Counted from the first letter of the stretch, positions 17,705 through 26,479 are shown. The stretch: 41,442 bases of DNA from Gemmatimonas sp. (GCA_021154325.1 JAJKIR010000153.1:1-41442); one strand, 5' to 3'. Notes: generated by a model from the sequence alone, not told the origin. Program-made: numbers and translations.

Positions 17705-19612
17705 ATGGCAGCCGTCGCGGACTCCATACTCGAAAAGATCCCTCATCTGCCGGAATCGCCCGGGGTGTACCTCTGGCGCGACGCCGATGGAAACGTGCTC
17801 TACGTTGGCAAGGCAAAGCGCCTGCGGTCGCGCGTGCGCAGCTACGTGAGCAATGACCAGCTCACGAGTGTGAAGACGCGCGCGCTCATGCAGCAGGCAG
17901 CCGGTCTCGACACGATCGTCGTACCGAGCGAGGCGCACGCGCTGATTCTCGAGGCGAACCTGATCAAGGAGTACCGCCCGAAATACAACATCGCACTGCG
18001 CGACGACAAGTCCTATCCGTACATCAAGGTCACGATCACGGAGCCGTTCCCGCGCGTTTACGTCACGCGTCAGCTGGTGAACGACGGATCTCGTTATTTC
18101 GGTCCGTACACAGACGTCGGCGCGATGCGCCGGTCGCTCAATGTGGTGAAGCGCATCTTCACCGTACGCTCGTGCCGATACGACCTGCCTAACGTTGCGC
18201 CGGATCGACCGTGCCTCGACTACCATATTGGCCGCTGCAAGGCTCCCTGCGTGCTCATGCAGTCCCAGGCGGAGTATCGGGCGATGATCGACGAGGTGAT
18301 TCTCTTTCTCGATGGCCGCGCCGACGAGGTGATGCGCCGGGTGAAGGAGCGCATCCAGCTCGCCGCCGAGTCGCTGGACTTCGAGCGCGCGGCGGAGCTT
18401 CGCGACGTTCTGCAGCATCTCGAGCGCATGGAGGAGCCGACCGTCGTCCTCGAGGTCGAGGGCGGAGATCGAGACGTCCTCGGATACGCTCGGGATGGGG
18501 CCGATGCGTGCGTCACCTGGATGCGCATCCGCGCAGGAAAGCTGCTCGCCCGTGACCATCAGTTCTTCGAGAACATCGACGACGAGACGGACGCGGCGGT
18601 GTTGCAGGCATTTCTCGTCGGACCCTATCGGATCGCGATGGAACGTGCGCGCGAGCTGCTCATTCCTCTGGAACTCGAGGAGCGGGAGATCGTCGAGGAG
18701 TCGCTCGACGGGGCGAAGATTCACAGCCCGCAACGCGGCCCGCGCCGTGAGCTCGTCGATCTCGCGACGCAGAATGCCCGGCACCTGCTCGAGGAGGCGC
18801 GTCTCACCGGCGAAGAGACGGAGGAGCGCGCGGGCGATCCCGTTTACGAGCTGCAGCGCCAGCTCGGCCTCCAGCGCGTGCCGCGCGCCCTGGTGTGTTT
18901 CGACATCTCTCACGCGCAGGGGACGGACACTGTTGCGTCCTGCGTGTGGTTCCAGAACGGACGCCCGTATCGAGCGGAGTATCGGAAGTTCAAGGTGCGC
19001 GACGTGGAGGGAATCGACGACTTCGCATCGATGAATGAGGTCGTCACGCGGTACTTTCGACGGCGGCTCGACGAGGGGAAATCGCTTCCCGATCTCGTGG
19101 TGATCGACGGCGGCAAGGGCCAGCTCAACGCAGCCCATGCGGCGCTCGAGGCACTGGGATTGGGCTCCCTGCCCCTGATCAGTCTCGCGAAGCGGGAGGA
19201 AGAGGTCTTCATGGTAGGGCGCGCCGAGTCGCTACGCCTGAGTCGTCGATCGCCAGCGCTGCGCATTCTGCAGCAGGCACGGGACGAAGCCCACCGCTTC
19301 GCGATCACATTTCAGCGGAAGCGCAGGGCGATGCGGACGGTGACGTCGGAGCTGCTGCAGATTCCGGGCGTCGGGGAGCGCAAACGACGGCAGCTCCTCG
19401 AGGCGTTCGGCAGTCTGGAGGGCGTGCGAACGGCGACGCCCGAAGCTATCGCCGCGCTCCCTGGGTTCAGCCTCAAGTCCGCAGCTAAGATTCAGGCGGC
19501 GCTTCTCGGGCCCGAGGCTCCGGCGAGCGGTGAGGCACCGCCGGAGCCAGACGCCGCGGCGGAGGGCCTAACGATGGCGCCCTCGCACAACCACGACCAC
19601 AACGACACGTGA
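17705..19612 (+). CDS. uvrC: Excinuclease ABC subunit UvrC
   Basis: Makes the 3' and 5' incisions in nucleotide excision repair. Domains of the 635-residue protein, in order: GIY-YIG nuclease (SPGVYLWRDADGNVLYVGK, about residues 18-95); a Cys cluster (CRYDLPN...CLDYHIGRCKAPC, about 155-185); a UVR motif (ESLDFERAAELRDVLQ, about 220-250) that binds UvrB; an RNase H-like 5' nuclease (VCFDISHAQGTDTVAS with catalytic Asp, and LVVIDGGKGQLN); and C-terminal helix-hairpin-helix pairs (LLQIPGVGERKRRQLLEAFG). The last 35 or so residues are Ala/Pro/Glu-rich and end in a His/Asn/Asp-rich tail (SHNHDHNDT), which is unusual for the family. The stop overlaps the thrC GTG. Confidence 0.96.
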   Translation: MAAVADSILEKIPHLPESPGVYLWRDADGNVLYVGKAKRLRSRVRSYVSNDQLTSVKTRALMQQAAGLDTIVVPSEAHALILEANLIKEYRPKYNIALRDDKSYPYIKVTITEPFPRVYVTRQLVNDGSRYFGPYTDVGAMRRSLNVVKRIFTVRSCRYDLPNVAPDRPCLDYHIGRCKAPCVLMQSQAEYRAMIDEVILFLDGRADEVMRRVKERIQLAAESLDFERAAELRDVLQHLERMEEPTVVLEVEGGDRDVLGYARDGADACVTWMRIRAGKLLARDHQFFENIDDETDAAVLQAFLVGPYRIAMERARELLIPLELEEREIVEESLDGAKIHSPQRGPRRELVDLATQNARHLLEEARLTGEETEERAGDPVYELQRQLGLQRVPRALVCFDISHAQGTDTVASCVWFQNGRPYRAEYRKFKVRDVEGIDDFASMNEVVTRYFRRRLDEGKSLPDLVVIDGGKGQLNAAHAALEALGLGSLPLISLAKREEEVFMVGRAESLRLSRRSPALRILQQARDEAHRFAITFQRKRRAMRTVTSELLQIPGVGERKRRQLLEAFGSLEGVRTATPEAIAALPGFSLKSAAKIQAALLGPEAPASGEAPPEPDAAAEGLTMAPSHNHDHNDT

Positions 19613-20754
19613 GCACCTGGCACCTCGAATGTTCCGCGTGTGCGCACCAGGAGCCTGGCTCGGTGCGCGCAACGGTGTGTCCCGTCTGCGGCCAGCCTTA
19701 TCTCGTTCGCTTCGACTCCGCGCCGCCACCGCGCACGGCGGTCACCCAGCGCTGGGATATGTGGCGCTATGCCAAGGTGATGCCGCTCGGCGAGGGCGAA
19801 CAGCCTGTCTCGTTAGGCGAGGGGCTGACGCCGATGCACGACGCGCCGCGGCTGGCCCGAGAGCTCGGCGTCCGGCGGCTCTGGATCAAGGACGAGGGCC
19901 TCAATCCGACGGGCTCGTTCAAAGCGCGGGGGATGAGCGCCGCCGTTACGCGCGCGCGAACGCTCGGCGTCCCGGGCTTCGTGGTGCCGACTGCGGGGAA
20001 CGCCGGCGCGGCGCTCGCCGCCTACGGTGCTGCGGCTCATTTGCCGGTACGCGTCTACGCGCCCGCGACCACGCCCCGGCCAATCCTCGACACAATCTGC
20101 GTTTTCGGCGCCGACCTGCAGCTCGTCGAGGGACACATTGGTGATGCGGGCAAGCAGGCGCGCGCCTTTGCCGCCGAGAGCGGCTATTTCGACGTGTCAA
20201 CGCTGCGCGAGCCATACCGCATCGAGGGCAAGAAGACGATGGGCATCGAGATCGCCGAGCAGCTGGGATGGCGGCTGCCGACTCACATTGTCTATCCAAC
20301 GGGCGGAGGCACGGGTCTCATCGGCATGTGGAAGGTCTTCGCCGAGCTGCGCGCCTGGCGCTGGCTCGACTCCGAGGGCACGCTACCGAAGATGATCGTT
20401 GCCCAAGCTGAGGGATGCGCGCCGATCGTCCGCGCGTTCAGCGCCGGGGAGGATCGCGCGACGCCTTGGGAGAATCCCATGACACACGCGAGCGGCTTGC
20501 GAGTGCCGGGTCCGTTGGGCGACCGGTTGATCCTTCGTGCACTGCGGGAGAGCGGTGGCGATGCATTGGCCGTGAGCGAAGAAGCGATCGCGGCGGGGAC
20601 GCGCCGCGTCTCGCGCGCGACCGGGATCGACGCCGCGCCCGAGGGCGGCTGCGCCCTCGCCGTGACCGAGCAGCTCATCGCGGCGGGCCGGATACCGCGG
20701 GACGCCGAGGTCGTCGTGTTCAACACCGGTAGCGGGGCGTCTTACCGCTTCTGA
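19609..20754 (+). CDS. thrC: Threonine synthase
   Basis: PLP enzyme that converts O-phosphohomoserine to threonine. The 381-residue protein begins with a zinc-ribbon-like four-cysteine module (C8, C11, C24, C27), as in many archaeal and class-II-like bacterial threonine synthases. The catalytic Lys105 is in NPTGSFKARGMS. VVPTAGNAGAALAAYG binds substrate, YPTGGGTGLIGMWK holds the PLP phosphate, and FNTGSGASYRF closes the chain. A related cysteate or diaminopropionate activity cannot be fully excluded, but all threonine synthase motifs are present. The GTG start overlaps the uvrC stop by 4 nt. It carries one CGTTAGGC copy (SLGEGLTPM region). Confidence 0.92.
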   Translation: MSTWHLECSACAHQEPGSVRATVCPVCGQPYLVRFDSAPPPRTAVTQRWDMWRYAKVMPLGEGEQPVSLGEGLTPMHDAPRLARELGVRRLWIKDEGLNPTGSFKARGMSAAVTRARTLGVPGFVVPTAGNAGAALAAYGAAAHLPVRVYAPATTPRPILDTICVFGADLQLVEGHIGDAGKQARAFAAESGYFDVSTLREPYRIEGKKTMGIEIAEQLGWRLPTHIVYPTGGGTGLIGMWKVFAELRAWRWLDSEGTLPKMIVAQAEGCAPIVRAFSAGEDRATPWENPMTHASGLRVPGPLGDRLILRALRESGGDALAVSEEAIAAGTRRVSRATGIDAAPEGGCALAVTEQLIAAGRIPRDAEVVVFNTGSGASYRF

Positions 20755-20770
20755 TGCGCCAGCTCACGCG

Positions 20771-21940
20771 ATGAAAGTCGGCATTCTCGATCCCTTCAGC
20801 GGGATCTCGGGCGATATGACGTTAGGCGCCCTCCTCGACGTCGGCCTGGACCCCGAGTGGCTGCGCGGGCTGCCAGCGTCGTTAGGCATAGATGGTGTCG
20901 GCGTGCGGATCGCCGACGTGAAGCGCGGCGAGATCGCGTGCAAGAAGGTCGACTTCGACATTCCGCCGCAGCCGCACGGTCGCCATCTCCGCCAGCTCCA
21001 GGAGATCGTGTCGCGATCCGCGGCGCCGGCGGTGGTGAAGGAGCGCGCCAACCAGGCGTTCACGCTGATCGCCGAGCAGGAGGCGGCGATCCATGCCACG
21101 ACCGTGGAGCGCGTGCACCTCCACGAGGTCGGAGCCGTCGATGCGATTCTCGACATCGTTGGCGGCGTATGGGGCTTCGAGCTCCTCGGCATTGAGCGGA
21201 TCTTCTGCGGCGCCATCGCGACTGGCGACGGTGTCGTTCAAGCGGCCCACGGCACGCTCCCGGTACCGGCCCCAGCAACCCTACGGCTGCTCGAGGGACA
21301 TCCTGTGCGGCCGGGGCCCCAGGGGGCGGGGGAGCTCGTGACGCCCACGGGGGCTGCACTCGTGCGCGTGCTCTCGTCGGGGCCGCCGCCTCGGGAGTAC
21401 GTGCCGCTCCGCAGCTGCTTTGGTGCGGGCACGAAGGAGTTCCCCGATCGGGCGAATGCCTTACGCCTCATCGTCGCGGAGTGCTCGGCAGCACCGGGAG
21501 AGGTGGAGGAGCTCGTCCAGCTCGCGAGCGACATCGACGACATGTCGCCCGAGTATCTGGCGGCAACCGTGGAGCTGCTGCGCGGGGCTGGCGCACTCGA
21601 TGTCATCGTGCTCGCCACGACGATGAAGCGAGGGCGGCCGGGGACACGCGTCGAGGTACTGGCCCGGCCGGCGGACGCGGAACGGCTGGAGCTGATGCTG
21701 CTCACGGAGACGACGACGATCGGCGTAAGGCGCAGCGACATCCGGCGGCGGGCGCTACCGCGGGAGCTGCGGACTGTGGATGTGCTCGGCCATGCGGTGG
21801 CGGTCAAGGTCGTTCAGCTGCCAGGCGGCGGAATACGCGCCAAGCCCGAATTCACTGATGTGCAGCGGGTCGCGGAGGCGACAGGACGGCCGCTTCGGGA
21901 TATATTCCAGCGCGCTGCCGACCAAGCGGAACGGCAGTAA
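20771..21940 (+). CDS. larC: Nickel pincer cofactor chelatase LarC
   Basis: LarC (DUF111) inserts nickel into pyridinium-3,5-bisthiocarboxylic acid mononucleotide to make the nickel-pincer cofactor used by lactate racemase and other LarA-family isomerases. The 389-residue protein starts with the family signature MKVGILDPFSGISGDMTLGA. It contains VHLHEVGAVDAILDIVGG with the histidine cluster, ELVTPTGAALVRVL, and the C-terminal half beginning DIDDMSPEYLAATVELLRGAGALD. The gene is uninterrupted, unlike the frameshift-split larC1/larC2 of lactobacilli. No larA, larB or larE is nearby, so the partner enzymes must lie elsewhere. The ATG is 16 nt after thrC with no strong ribosome binding site. Two octamer copies sit exactly 60 nt apart in its first 120 nt. 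Confidence 0.93.
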   Translation: MKVGILDPFSGISGDMTLGALLDVGLDPEWLRGLPASLGIDGVGVRIADVKRGEIACKKVDFDIPPQPHGRHLRQLQEIVSRSAAPAVVKERANQAFTLIAEQEAAIHATTVERVHLHEVGAVDAILDIVGGVWGFELLGIERIFCGAIATGDGVVQAAHGTLPVPAPATLRLLEGHPVRPGPQGAGELVTPTGAALVRVLSSGPPPREYVPLRSCFGAGTKEFPDRANALRLIVAECSAAPGEVEELVQLASDIDDMSPEYLAATVELLRGAGALDVIVLATTMKRGRPGTRVEVLARPADAERLELMLLTETTTIGVRRSDIRRRALPRELRTVDVLGHAVAVKVVQLPGGGIRAKPEFTDVQRVAEATGRPLRDIFQRAADQAERQ

Positions 21941-22002
21941 TCGCACGGGGTAAGGACCGCGGGCTCGTGCCCAGAATCGTGTTGCCAAACGAGGAGAGTT
22001 TG

Positions 22003-23613
22003 ATGCTCGCTACAGCGAAGAAGGCTCTAATGCCTCTTCTACTGTCCGCGACGGTCACGGCTGTGGCTGGCGGTCAGCAGAAGGCGAAGGAATGTGAAGT
22101 CGACGAGGGCAAGCCGGGTGAGGTCGGACGCGCGATGTTGGCGCTGCAGGTGGCGCAGAGCGCGCCCAAACCGGAAGACGCGCAGAAGCAATTGCGGAGC
22201 GCGATCGCCTCACTCGAGAAGGCGGACAAGACGAAGAACCCGGTCGGCGAAAACTTCGTGCTCGGCAAAACGCTCGTCATGTGGATGTCGCAGCCGAACG
22301 TGCCGAACCTAACGACGCGCGGTGCGCTGGGCTACACGCAGAACCCGCAACAGCAGATCGACCTCGTCTACGCGATCGATTCGGCGTTTGCCAACGTCGA
22401 GAAGGCGATGCCCGAGTGCGTGAGTCAGACGAGTGCGTGGCGGGCGCAGAAGGGCTGGGTGTCGATGATCAACGACGCGATCAGCCAGCTGAATGCCGAG
22501 CACCCGGATTCCGCCGAGATGCTGGCCAAGCGCTCGCTCGTGCTCAACCCCAGCTCACCGTACGCCTATATGGTGCTAGGCAATCTCGCGCAGAAGCGGA
22601 GCCAGCCCCGTCAGGCGATCGACTACTTCAAGCAGACGGTCGAGAAGTCCGGCGCCGACACGACGTACGCCGATCTGAAGCGGCAGACGATGCTCGCCGC
22701 CGCGAACCTGGCGTCGAGCGCGGCGGAAAACGCGACGGGCACCGATAAAGCCGCATTCCTCGCGGACGCGAAGTGGGGCTACGAGACGCTCTCGCAGGAC
22801 CCCAAGGGCGGTACCTACGCCGATCAGGCGCGCACGGGCCTCGCGACGCTCGCGTCGGCGAGCGGCGACACGGCGGCCGTCAAGGCCACGTACTCGCAGC
22901 AGCTGTCGAATCCTGCCTCGTACACCTTTCAGCAATTACTCAACAGCGGCGTCACGGCGGCGCGCGCCAAGCAGGTGAACGACGCGACGACGCTCTTCGA
23001 AGCCGCGTACAAGAAGAACGCGTATCATCGCGACGTGCTCTACAACCTCGCCATCATGTATCTGAACGGCGACAAGTACAGCCAGGCCGTTCCCGTCGTG
23101 CGCCAGCTCGTGACCGTCGATCCGTCGAATGGCGAGAACTTCCGCCTCTTCACGATCGCGTATGCGAACGAGCAGAAGGGCTTCAACGAGAAGATCAAGG
23201 CGTACAACGCGTTGGCGAAGAAGGCGAAGCTGCCGAAGTCGATCAAGGCGTACGAGGATTCGGCCCGCTTCTTCTTCGATTCCGCGAAGGCCGTCGCGGA
23301 CTCCGCGCTCAAGTACAACACGATCGCCGAAGGTTTCCCGCTCAAGGTCACGTTCAACGAGTTCATGACCCAGGACGACAAAGCCACCCTCGGCGGCAGC
23401 GTGAGCAACAGCTCGGACCAGACGCAGACGTACAGCGTCAAGGTCGACTTCCTCGATGCCTCAGGGAAGACCATCTCGTCGCAGACGGCGACCGTTGGTC
23501 CGGTCAGCGCGGGGCAGAGTGGACGCTTCAGCGTGACAGGGACAGGCGCGGGAATCGCCGCATTCCGTTACTCGCCGCTTGTGGATCCAGCGACGATCAA
23601 GCCGAAGAGCTGA
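22003..23613 (+). CDS. Exported TPR-repeat protein with a C-terminal beta-sandwich domain
   Basis: 536 residues starting at ATG 22003 behind a strong ribosome binding site (GAGGAGAG, 21991-21998). The N terminus is a signal peptide (KKALMPLLLSATVTAVAGG). Tetratricopeptide-like helical repeats fill about residues 35-430, for example SSPYAYMVLGNLAQKRSQPRQ and YHRDVLYNLAIMYLNGDKYS. The last 85 or so residues (LGGSVSNSSDQTQTYSVKV onward) resemble an FxLYD-type beta-sandwich seen in secreted proteins. It is probably a periplasmic or outer-membrane-associated scaffold. I do not recognise a named orthologue, and no enzymatic motif is visible. It forms a single-gene unit: 62 nt separate it from larC, and an intrinsic terminator follows. 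The codon use here is richer in AAG and GCG than in its neighbours. Confidence 0.8.
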   Translation: MLATAKKALMPLLLSATVTAVAGGQQKAKECEVDEGKPGEVGRAMLALQVAQSAPKPEDAQKQLRSAIASLEKADKTKNPVGENFVLGKTLVMWMSQPNVPNLTTRGALGYTQNPQQQIDLVYAIDSAFANVEKAMPECVSQTSAWRAQKGWVSMINDAISQLNAEHPDSAEMLAKRSLVLNPSSPYAYMVLGNLAQKRSQPRQAIDYFKQTVEKSGADTTYADLKRQTMLAAANLASSAAENATGTDKAAFLADAKWGYETLSQDPKGGTYADQARTGLATLASASGDTAAVKATYSQQLSNPASYTFQQLLNSGVTAARAKQVNDATTLFEAAYKKNAYHRDVLYNLAIMYLNGDKYSQAVPVVRQLVTVDPSNGENFRLFTIAYANEQKGFNEKIKAYNALAKKAKLPKSIKAYEDSARFFFDSAKAVADSALKYNTIAEGFPLKVTFNEFMTQDDKATLGGSVSNSSDQTQTYSVKVDFLDASGKTISSQTATVGPVSAGQSGRFSVTGTGAGIAAFRYSPLVDPATIKPKS

Positions 23614-23638
23614 GCGGGCTTCGCACCTTGGTTGCACG

Positions 23639-23669
23639 AAAGCGCCCACCGACGGTGGGCGCTTTTCTT
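23639..23669 (+). terminator. Rho-independent terminator after the TPR gene
   Basis: A 12-bp GC-rich stem (AAAGCGCCCACC at 23639-23650 with GGTGGGCGCTTT at 23654-23665) closes a 3-nt loop and runs into TTTTCTTT. It begins 26 nt after the stop codon. This is the clearest intrinsic terminator in the window. Confidence 0.92.
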
Positions 23670-23715
23670 TCGCGCGAAGTCACGTGCAGCGCGATGCAGA
23701 AGTCTCTCAATTGCC

Positions 23716-23744
23716 TTGCCTTCACTAATCTGGGTTCCTACTTT
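23716..23744 (+). promoter_or_regulatory. Predicted sigma-70-type promoter for the DUF512-der-plsY-gpsA operon
   Basis: TTGCCT at 23716-23721 and TACTTT at 23739-23744 are separated by 17 bp, in a locally AT-richer stretch just after the terminator. A start near 23751 would give a leader of about 100 nt that contains the hairpin at 23787-23819. It is a prediction from spacing and hexamer similarity only. Confidence 0.5.
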
Positions 23745-23786
23745 ACGTGAGCACTCGCGGCGGGTCGCCGCGATCAATGAACGCGC

Positions 23787-23819
23787 TGGGGGAAGATCGC
23801 GGAGCGTGATCTTCCCCCA
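23787..23819 (+). promoter_or_regulatory. 12-bp perfect hairpin in the 5' leader of the DUF512 radical-SAM gene
   Basis: Arms 23787-23798 (TGGGGGAAGATC) and 23808-23819 (GATCTTCCCCCA) pair perfectly around a 9-nt loop. It ends 30 nt before the ATG at 23850. There is no T-tract, so it is unlikely to be an ordinary terminator. It could be a leader regulatory structure, a protein-binding palindrome or an mRNA stabiliser. Confidence 0.6.
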
Positions 23820-23849
23820 TTGCACTGGTGGTCGGGGTCGTCGGCGCAC

Positions 23850-25163
23850 ATGGTTCGTGTCAGCAAGGTTCGAGCGGGGAGCATCGCGGACGAGCTCGAG
23901 ATCGTGCCGGGCACCGAACTCCTGTCGGTGAACGGCAGGGAACTTCGCGACTTTCTCGACTGGGAGTTTCTCGCCGCTGACGATGAGCTCGTGCTCGAGG
24001 CGCGGCTGCCCAGCGGGGAGGAGGTCGTTTACGAGATCGAACGACCCGACGGCGAGGCCATTGGCGTCGAGCTCGTGCCGCCGACCGTACGCCGCTGCGC
24101 CAACCGCTGCGAGTTCTGCTTCATCGAGGGACTCCCGCCGGGTCTGCGGAAGAACCTCTACGTGCGCGACGACGATTACCGGCTTTCCTTCGCCTACGGC
24201 AATTTCGCCACGCTCTCGAACGTGAAGGAACGCGACATCGAGCGGATTCTCGAGTATCGGCTCTCGCCGCTCTATGTCTCCGTGCACGCCACGCCGTGGG
24301 ACGCTCGTAAGATATTGCTCAACAACCCACGCGTGCCCGACATCGTCGCCCAGCTGACGCGGCTCGCCGCGGGTGGCATCCAGTTCCACGGCCAGATGGT
24401 GATCGTGCCTGGGCTCAACGACGGCGCGGTGCTCGAGCAATCGCTGACGGACCTCTGGTCACTCGGCGACGCCGTGTTGAGTGTGGCCATCGTGCCGGTC
24501 GGCCTCACCCAGTTCTCGCACCTGTTCACGGGCACGCCAATGGATGCGGCCAAGGCAGGCGCGCTTCTCGACGTGACCACTCGCTGGTCGACGCGGGCGC
24601 GCCGAGAGCGGGGCGAGGCGTGGGTCTTCGGCTCGGACGAGCTCTATCTGCTCGCCGGTCGGCCGCTGCCGGGTCCGGAGCACTATGGCGACTTTGCGCA
24701 GATCGAGAATGGCGTCGGCTCCGTGACCTCACTGCGCGAACGCGTGCGTACTGGCCTAACGAGTCTACCCAGCCTCGCCGGGCGCAAGATCGGGGTCGTC
24801 ACGGGAGTCTCCATGGCGCCGCTCATGCCCGAGCTTCTCGATGAACTCGGGCGGGCAACCGGTGCCGAGTTCGATCTCATCCGTGTCGAGAATTCGTTGT
24901 TCGGTCCAACGACCACAACGGCCGGTCTTCTCGTCGGCGCCGACATCCGGCGCGCCCTCGCGGATCGAGCCGATCTGGACCTCGCGCTCATACCCGCCGA
25001 ATCGATCAACGACGACGGTGTCTTCCTCGATGAGGAATCGTTCATCGCCGTTCGCGAAGCGATGCCAATGCCGGTGTATCCGTCGTACGATTTCATCGAT
25101 GTGCTCTCGGGCGAACGGGACGCACGGCGCGTGCATACACGCGAAGGCGACGCGGCAGCATGA
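23850..25163 (+). CDS. DUF512 family radical SAM protein with N-terminal PDZ-like domain
   Basis: 437 residues from ATG 23850. The N-terminal 70 residues (VRVSKVRAGSIADELEIVPG and VNGRELRDFLDWEF) form a PDZ-like module. A radical-SAM core follows with C83, C87 and C90 in CANRCEFCF, the CX3CX2C pattern that binds a 4Fe-4S cluster. LYVRDDDYRLSFAYGNFATLSN and LYVSVHATPWDARKILL are signature segments of this family, and the DUF512 domain is C-terminal (about 280-420). The substrate is unknown. Its gene overlaps der by 4 nt. The same DUF512-der-plsY-gpsA order occurs, as I recall, in Clostridia and other phyla, which suggests a role tied to ribosome assembly or membrane lipid synthesis. A further upstream start at 23820 has no ribosome binding site and overlaps the leader hairpin. 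Confidence 0.88.
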   Translation: MVRVSKVRAGSIADELEIVPGTELLSVNGRELRDFLDWEFLAADDELVLEARLPSGEEVVYEIERPDGEAIGVELVPPTVRRCANRCEFCFIEGLPPGLRKNLYVRDDDYRLSFAYGNFATLSNVKERDIERILEYRLSPLYVSVHATPWDARKILLNNPRVPDIVAQLTRLAAGGIQFHGQMVIVPGLNDGAVLEQSLTDLWSLGDAVLSVAIVPVGLTQFSHLFTGTPMDAAKAGALLDVTTRWSTRARRERGEAWVFGSDELYLLAGRPLPGPEHYGDFAQIENGVGSVTSLRERVRTGLTSLPSLAGRKIGVVTGVSMAPLMPELLDELGRATGAEFDLIRVENSLFGPTTTTAGLLVGADIRRALADRADLDLALIPAESINDDGVFLDEESFIAVREAMPMPVYPSYDFIDVLSGERDARRVHTREGDAAA

Positions 25164-26479
25164 AAGAAGCCGGCATTCCCGTCGTTGCTCTTCTCGGGCG
25201 ACCGAACGTCGGCAAATCCGCACTGTTCAATCGCATCGTCGGGCGCGAAACCGCGATCGTCTCGGAGGAAGCGGGGACGACGCGTGACCGCCACTTCGCG
25301 CGCGCGGACTGGAGCGGACGCGCCTTCTGGCTCGTCGACACTGGCGGCATTGCGGATGACCCCAGGTTGCCGATGGACGTCGAGATCAGACGACAAGTAG
25401 GCCAGGCGATGGGCGAAGCCGACCTGCTGCTGTTCGTCGTCGACGCAATCGCTGGCCTGCATCCGAGCGATGCACACGTTGCGGAGCTCTTGCGAACCTC
25501 CGGCAAGCCGTGGATCCTCGTTGCGAACAAGGTCGACAACCCCCGCAGCGCGGACTTCTACGAGTTCTACTCGCTCGGCTTGGGAGATCCCGTTCCCGTC
25601 TCGGCGAACAACGGGACGGGCTCCGGCGATCTGCTCGACGTCATCGTGCAGCACCTTCCGCCCACGGTGGTCGAAGAGAATCAGGCGCTCAGCGTCGCCG
25701 TGATCGGTCGCCCGAATGTGGGAAAGTCCTCGTTCGTGAACCGACTGCTGGGCGAAGAGCGGCTCGTCGTCTCGGATGTCGCGGGCACGACCCGCGACGC
25801 GATCGACACGCCGATGCGATATCATGGCCGGGACATCGTCTTCATCGACACGGCGGGCCTGAGACGTCAGAGCCGGGTTGAGGAGGGGATCGAGTTCTAT
25901 TCGGCGCTCCGAACGCGCCGGGCCATCGAGCGCGCGGAGATCTGCCTCCTGCTCGTCGAGCCGATCGAGGGCGAGCTCCAGAATCAGGATCTCAAGATCG
26001 CGGCGCTCGCGTGGGAAGCGGGTCGCGGTCTGATCGTCGTCGTCAACAAATGGGATCTCGCCGAGCGCGATGACAAGGCCACGGCGCGATTCGAGAAGAA
26101 GGCGCGGGAGAAAGCACCGTACCTGAACTTCGTGCCCTTCCTCTTCGCGTCGGCGAAGACGGGTTTGCGCGTGAACCGTGTGCTCGATCTCATTCTCGCC
26201 GTCGACGAGGAGCGCCAGAAGCGCATCACGACGTCCGAGGTGAACCAGCGACTCGGCGAGCTGCTGGCGCGATTGCAGCCGCCACAAGCCGCGGGGCGCG
26301 AAGTGAAGCTCAACTACGCGACGCAGGTGCAAACGTCGCCGCCGACGATCGCGGTCTTTGGCAATCACCCGGAGCTCGTGGAGGAGCACTACGTGCGCTA
26401 CCTGCACAATGGGTTTCGCGAGGCATGGGGCTTTACGGGGAATCCGTTGCGCATCCTGATGCGCCGCAAGGCGGGGTGA
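25160..26479 (+). CDS. der: Ribosome assembly GTPase Der (EngA)
   Basis: Essential double-G-domain GTPase required for late 50S subunit assembly. In the 439-residue protein, the first G domain has G1 LLGRPNVGKS (about residues 11-20) and G3 DTGG. The second has G1 VIGRPNVGKS (about 181-190), DTAGLRRQSRVEEGIEFYS and NKWDLAERD. A KH-like C-terminal domain ends in WGFTGNPLRILMRRK, as is usual. All nucleotide-binding motifs are intact. The ATG overlaps the upstream stop (ATGA). PlsY follows after 9 nt. Confidence 0.97.
   Translation: MKEAGIPVVALLGRPNVGKSALFNRIVGRETAIVSEEAGTTRDRHFARADWSGRAFWLVDTGGIADDPRLPMDVEIRRQVGQAMGEADLLLFVVDAIAGLHPSDAHVAELLRTSGKPWILVANKVDNPRSADFYEFYSLGLGDPVPVSANNGTGSGDLLDVIVQHLPPTVVEENQALSVAVIGRPNVGKSSFVNRLLGEERLVVSDVAGTTRDAIDTPMRYHGRDIVFIDTAGLRRQSRVEEGIEFYSALRTRRAIERAEICLLLVEPIEGELQNQDLKIAALAWEAGRGLIVVVNKWDLAERDDKATARFEKKAREKAPYLNFVPFLFASAKTGLRVNRVLDLILAVDEERQKRITTSEVNQRLGELLARLQPPQAAGREVKLNYATQVQTSPPTIAVFGNHPELVEEHYVRYLHNGFREAWGFTGNPLRILMRRKAG

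Noticed and set aside
17522..19138. Long open frame of about 538 codons on the minus strand opposite uvrC and the murJ end
   Set aside because: It is opposite fully conserved UvrC. Long antisense frames are expected in GC-rich genes, and its Arg/Val/Leu-heavy protein matches no family.
15083..20887. CGTTAGGC/GCCTAACG copies as integron attC sites or a cassette array
   Set aside because: An attC needs paired GCCTAAC and GTTAGGC arms that fold into an imperfect hairpin between cassettes. Copies here are isolated, inside conserved housekeeping genes, and mostly in the same direction.
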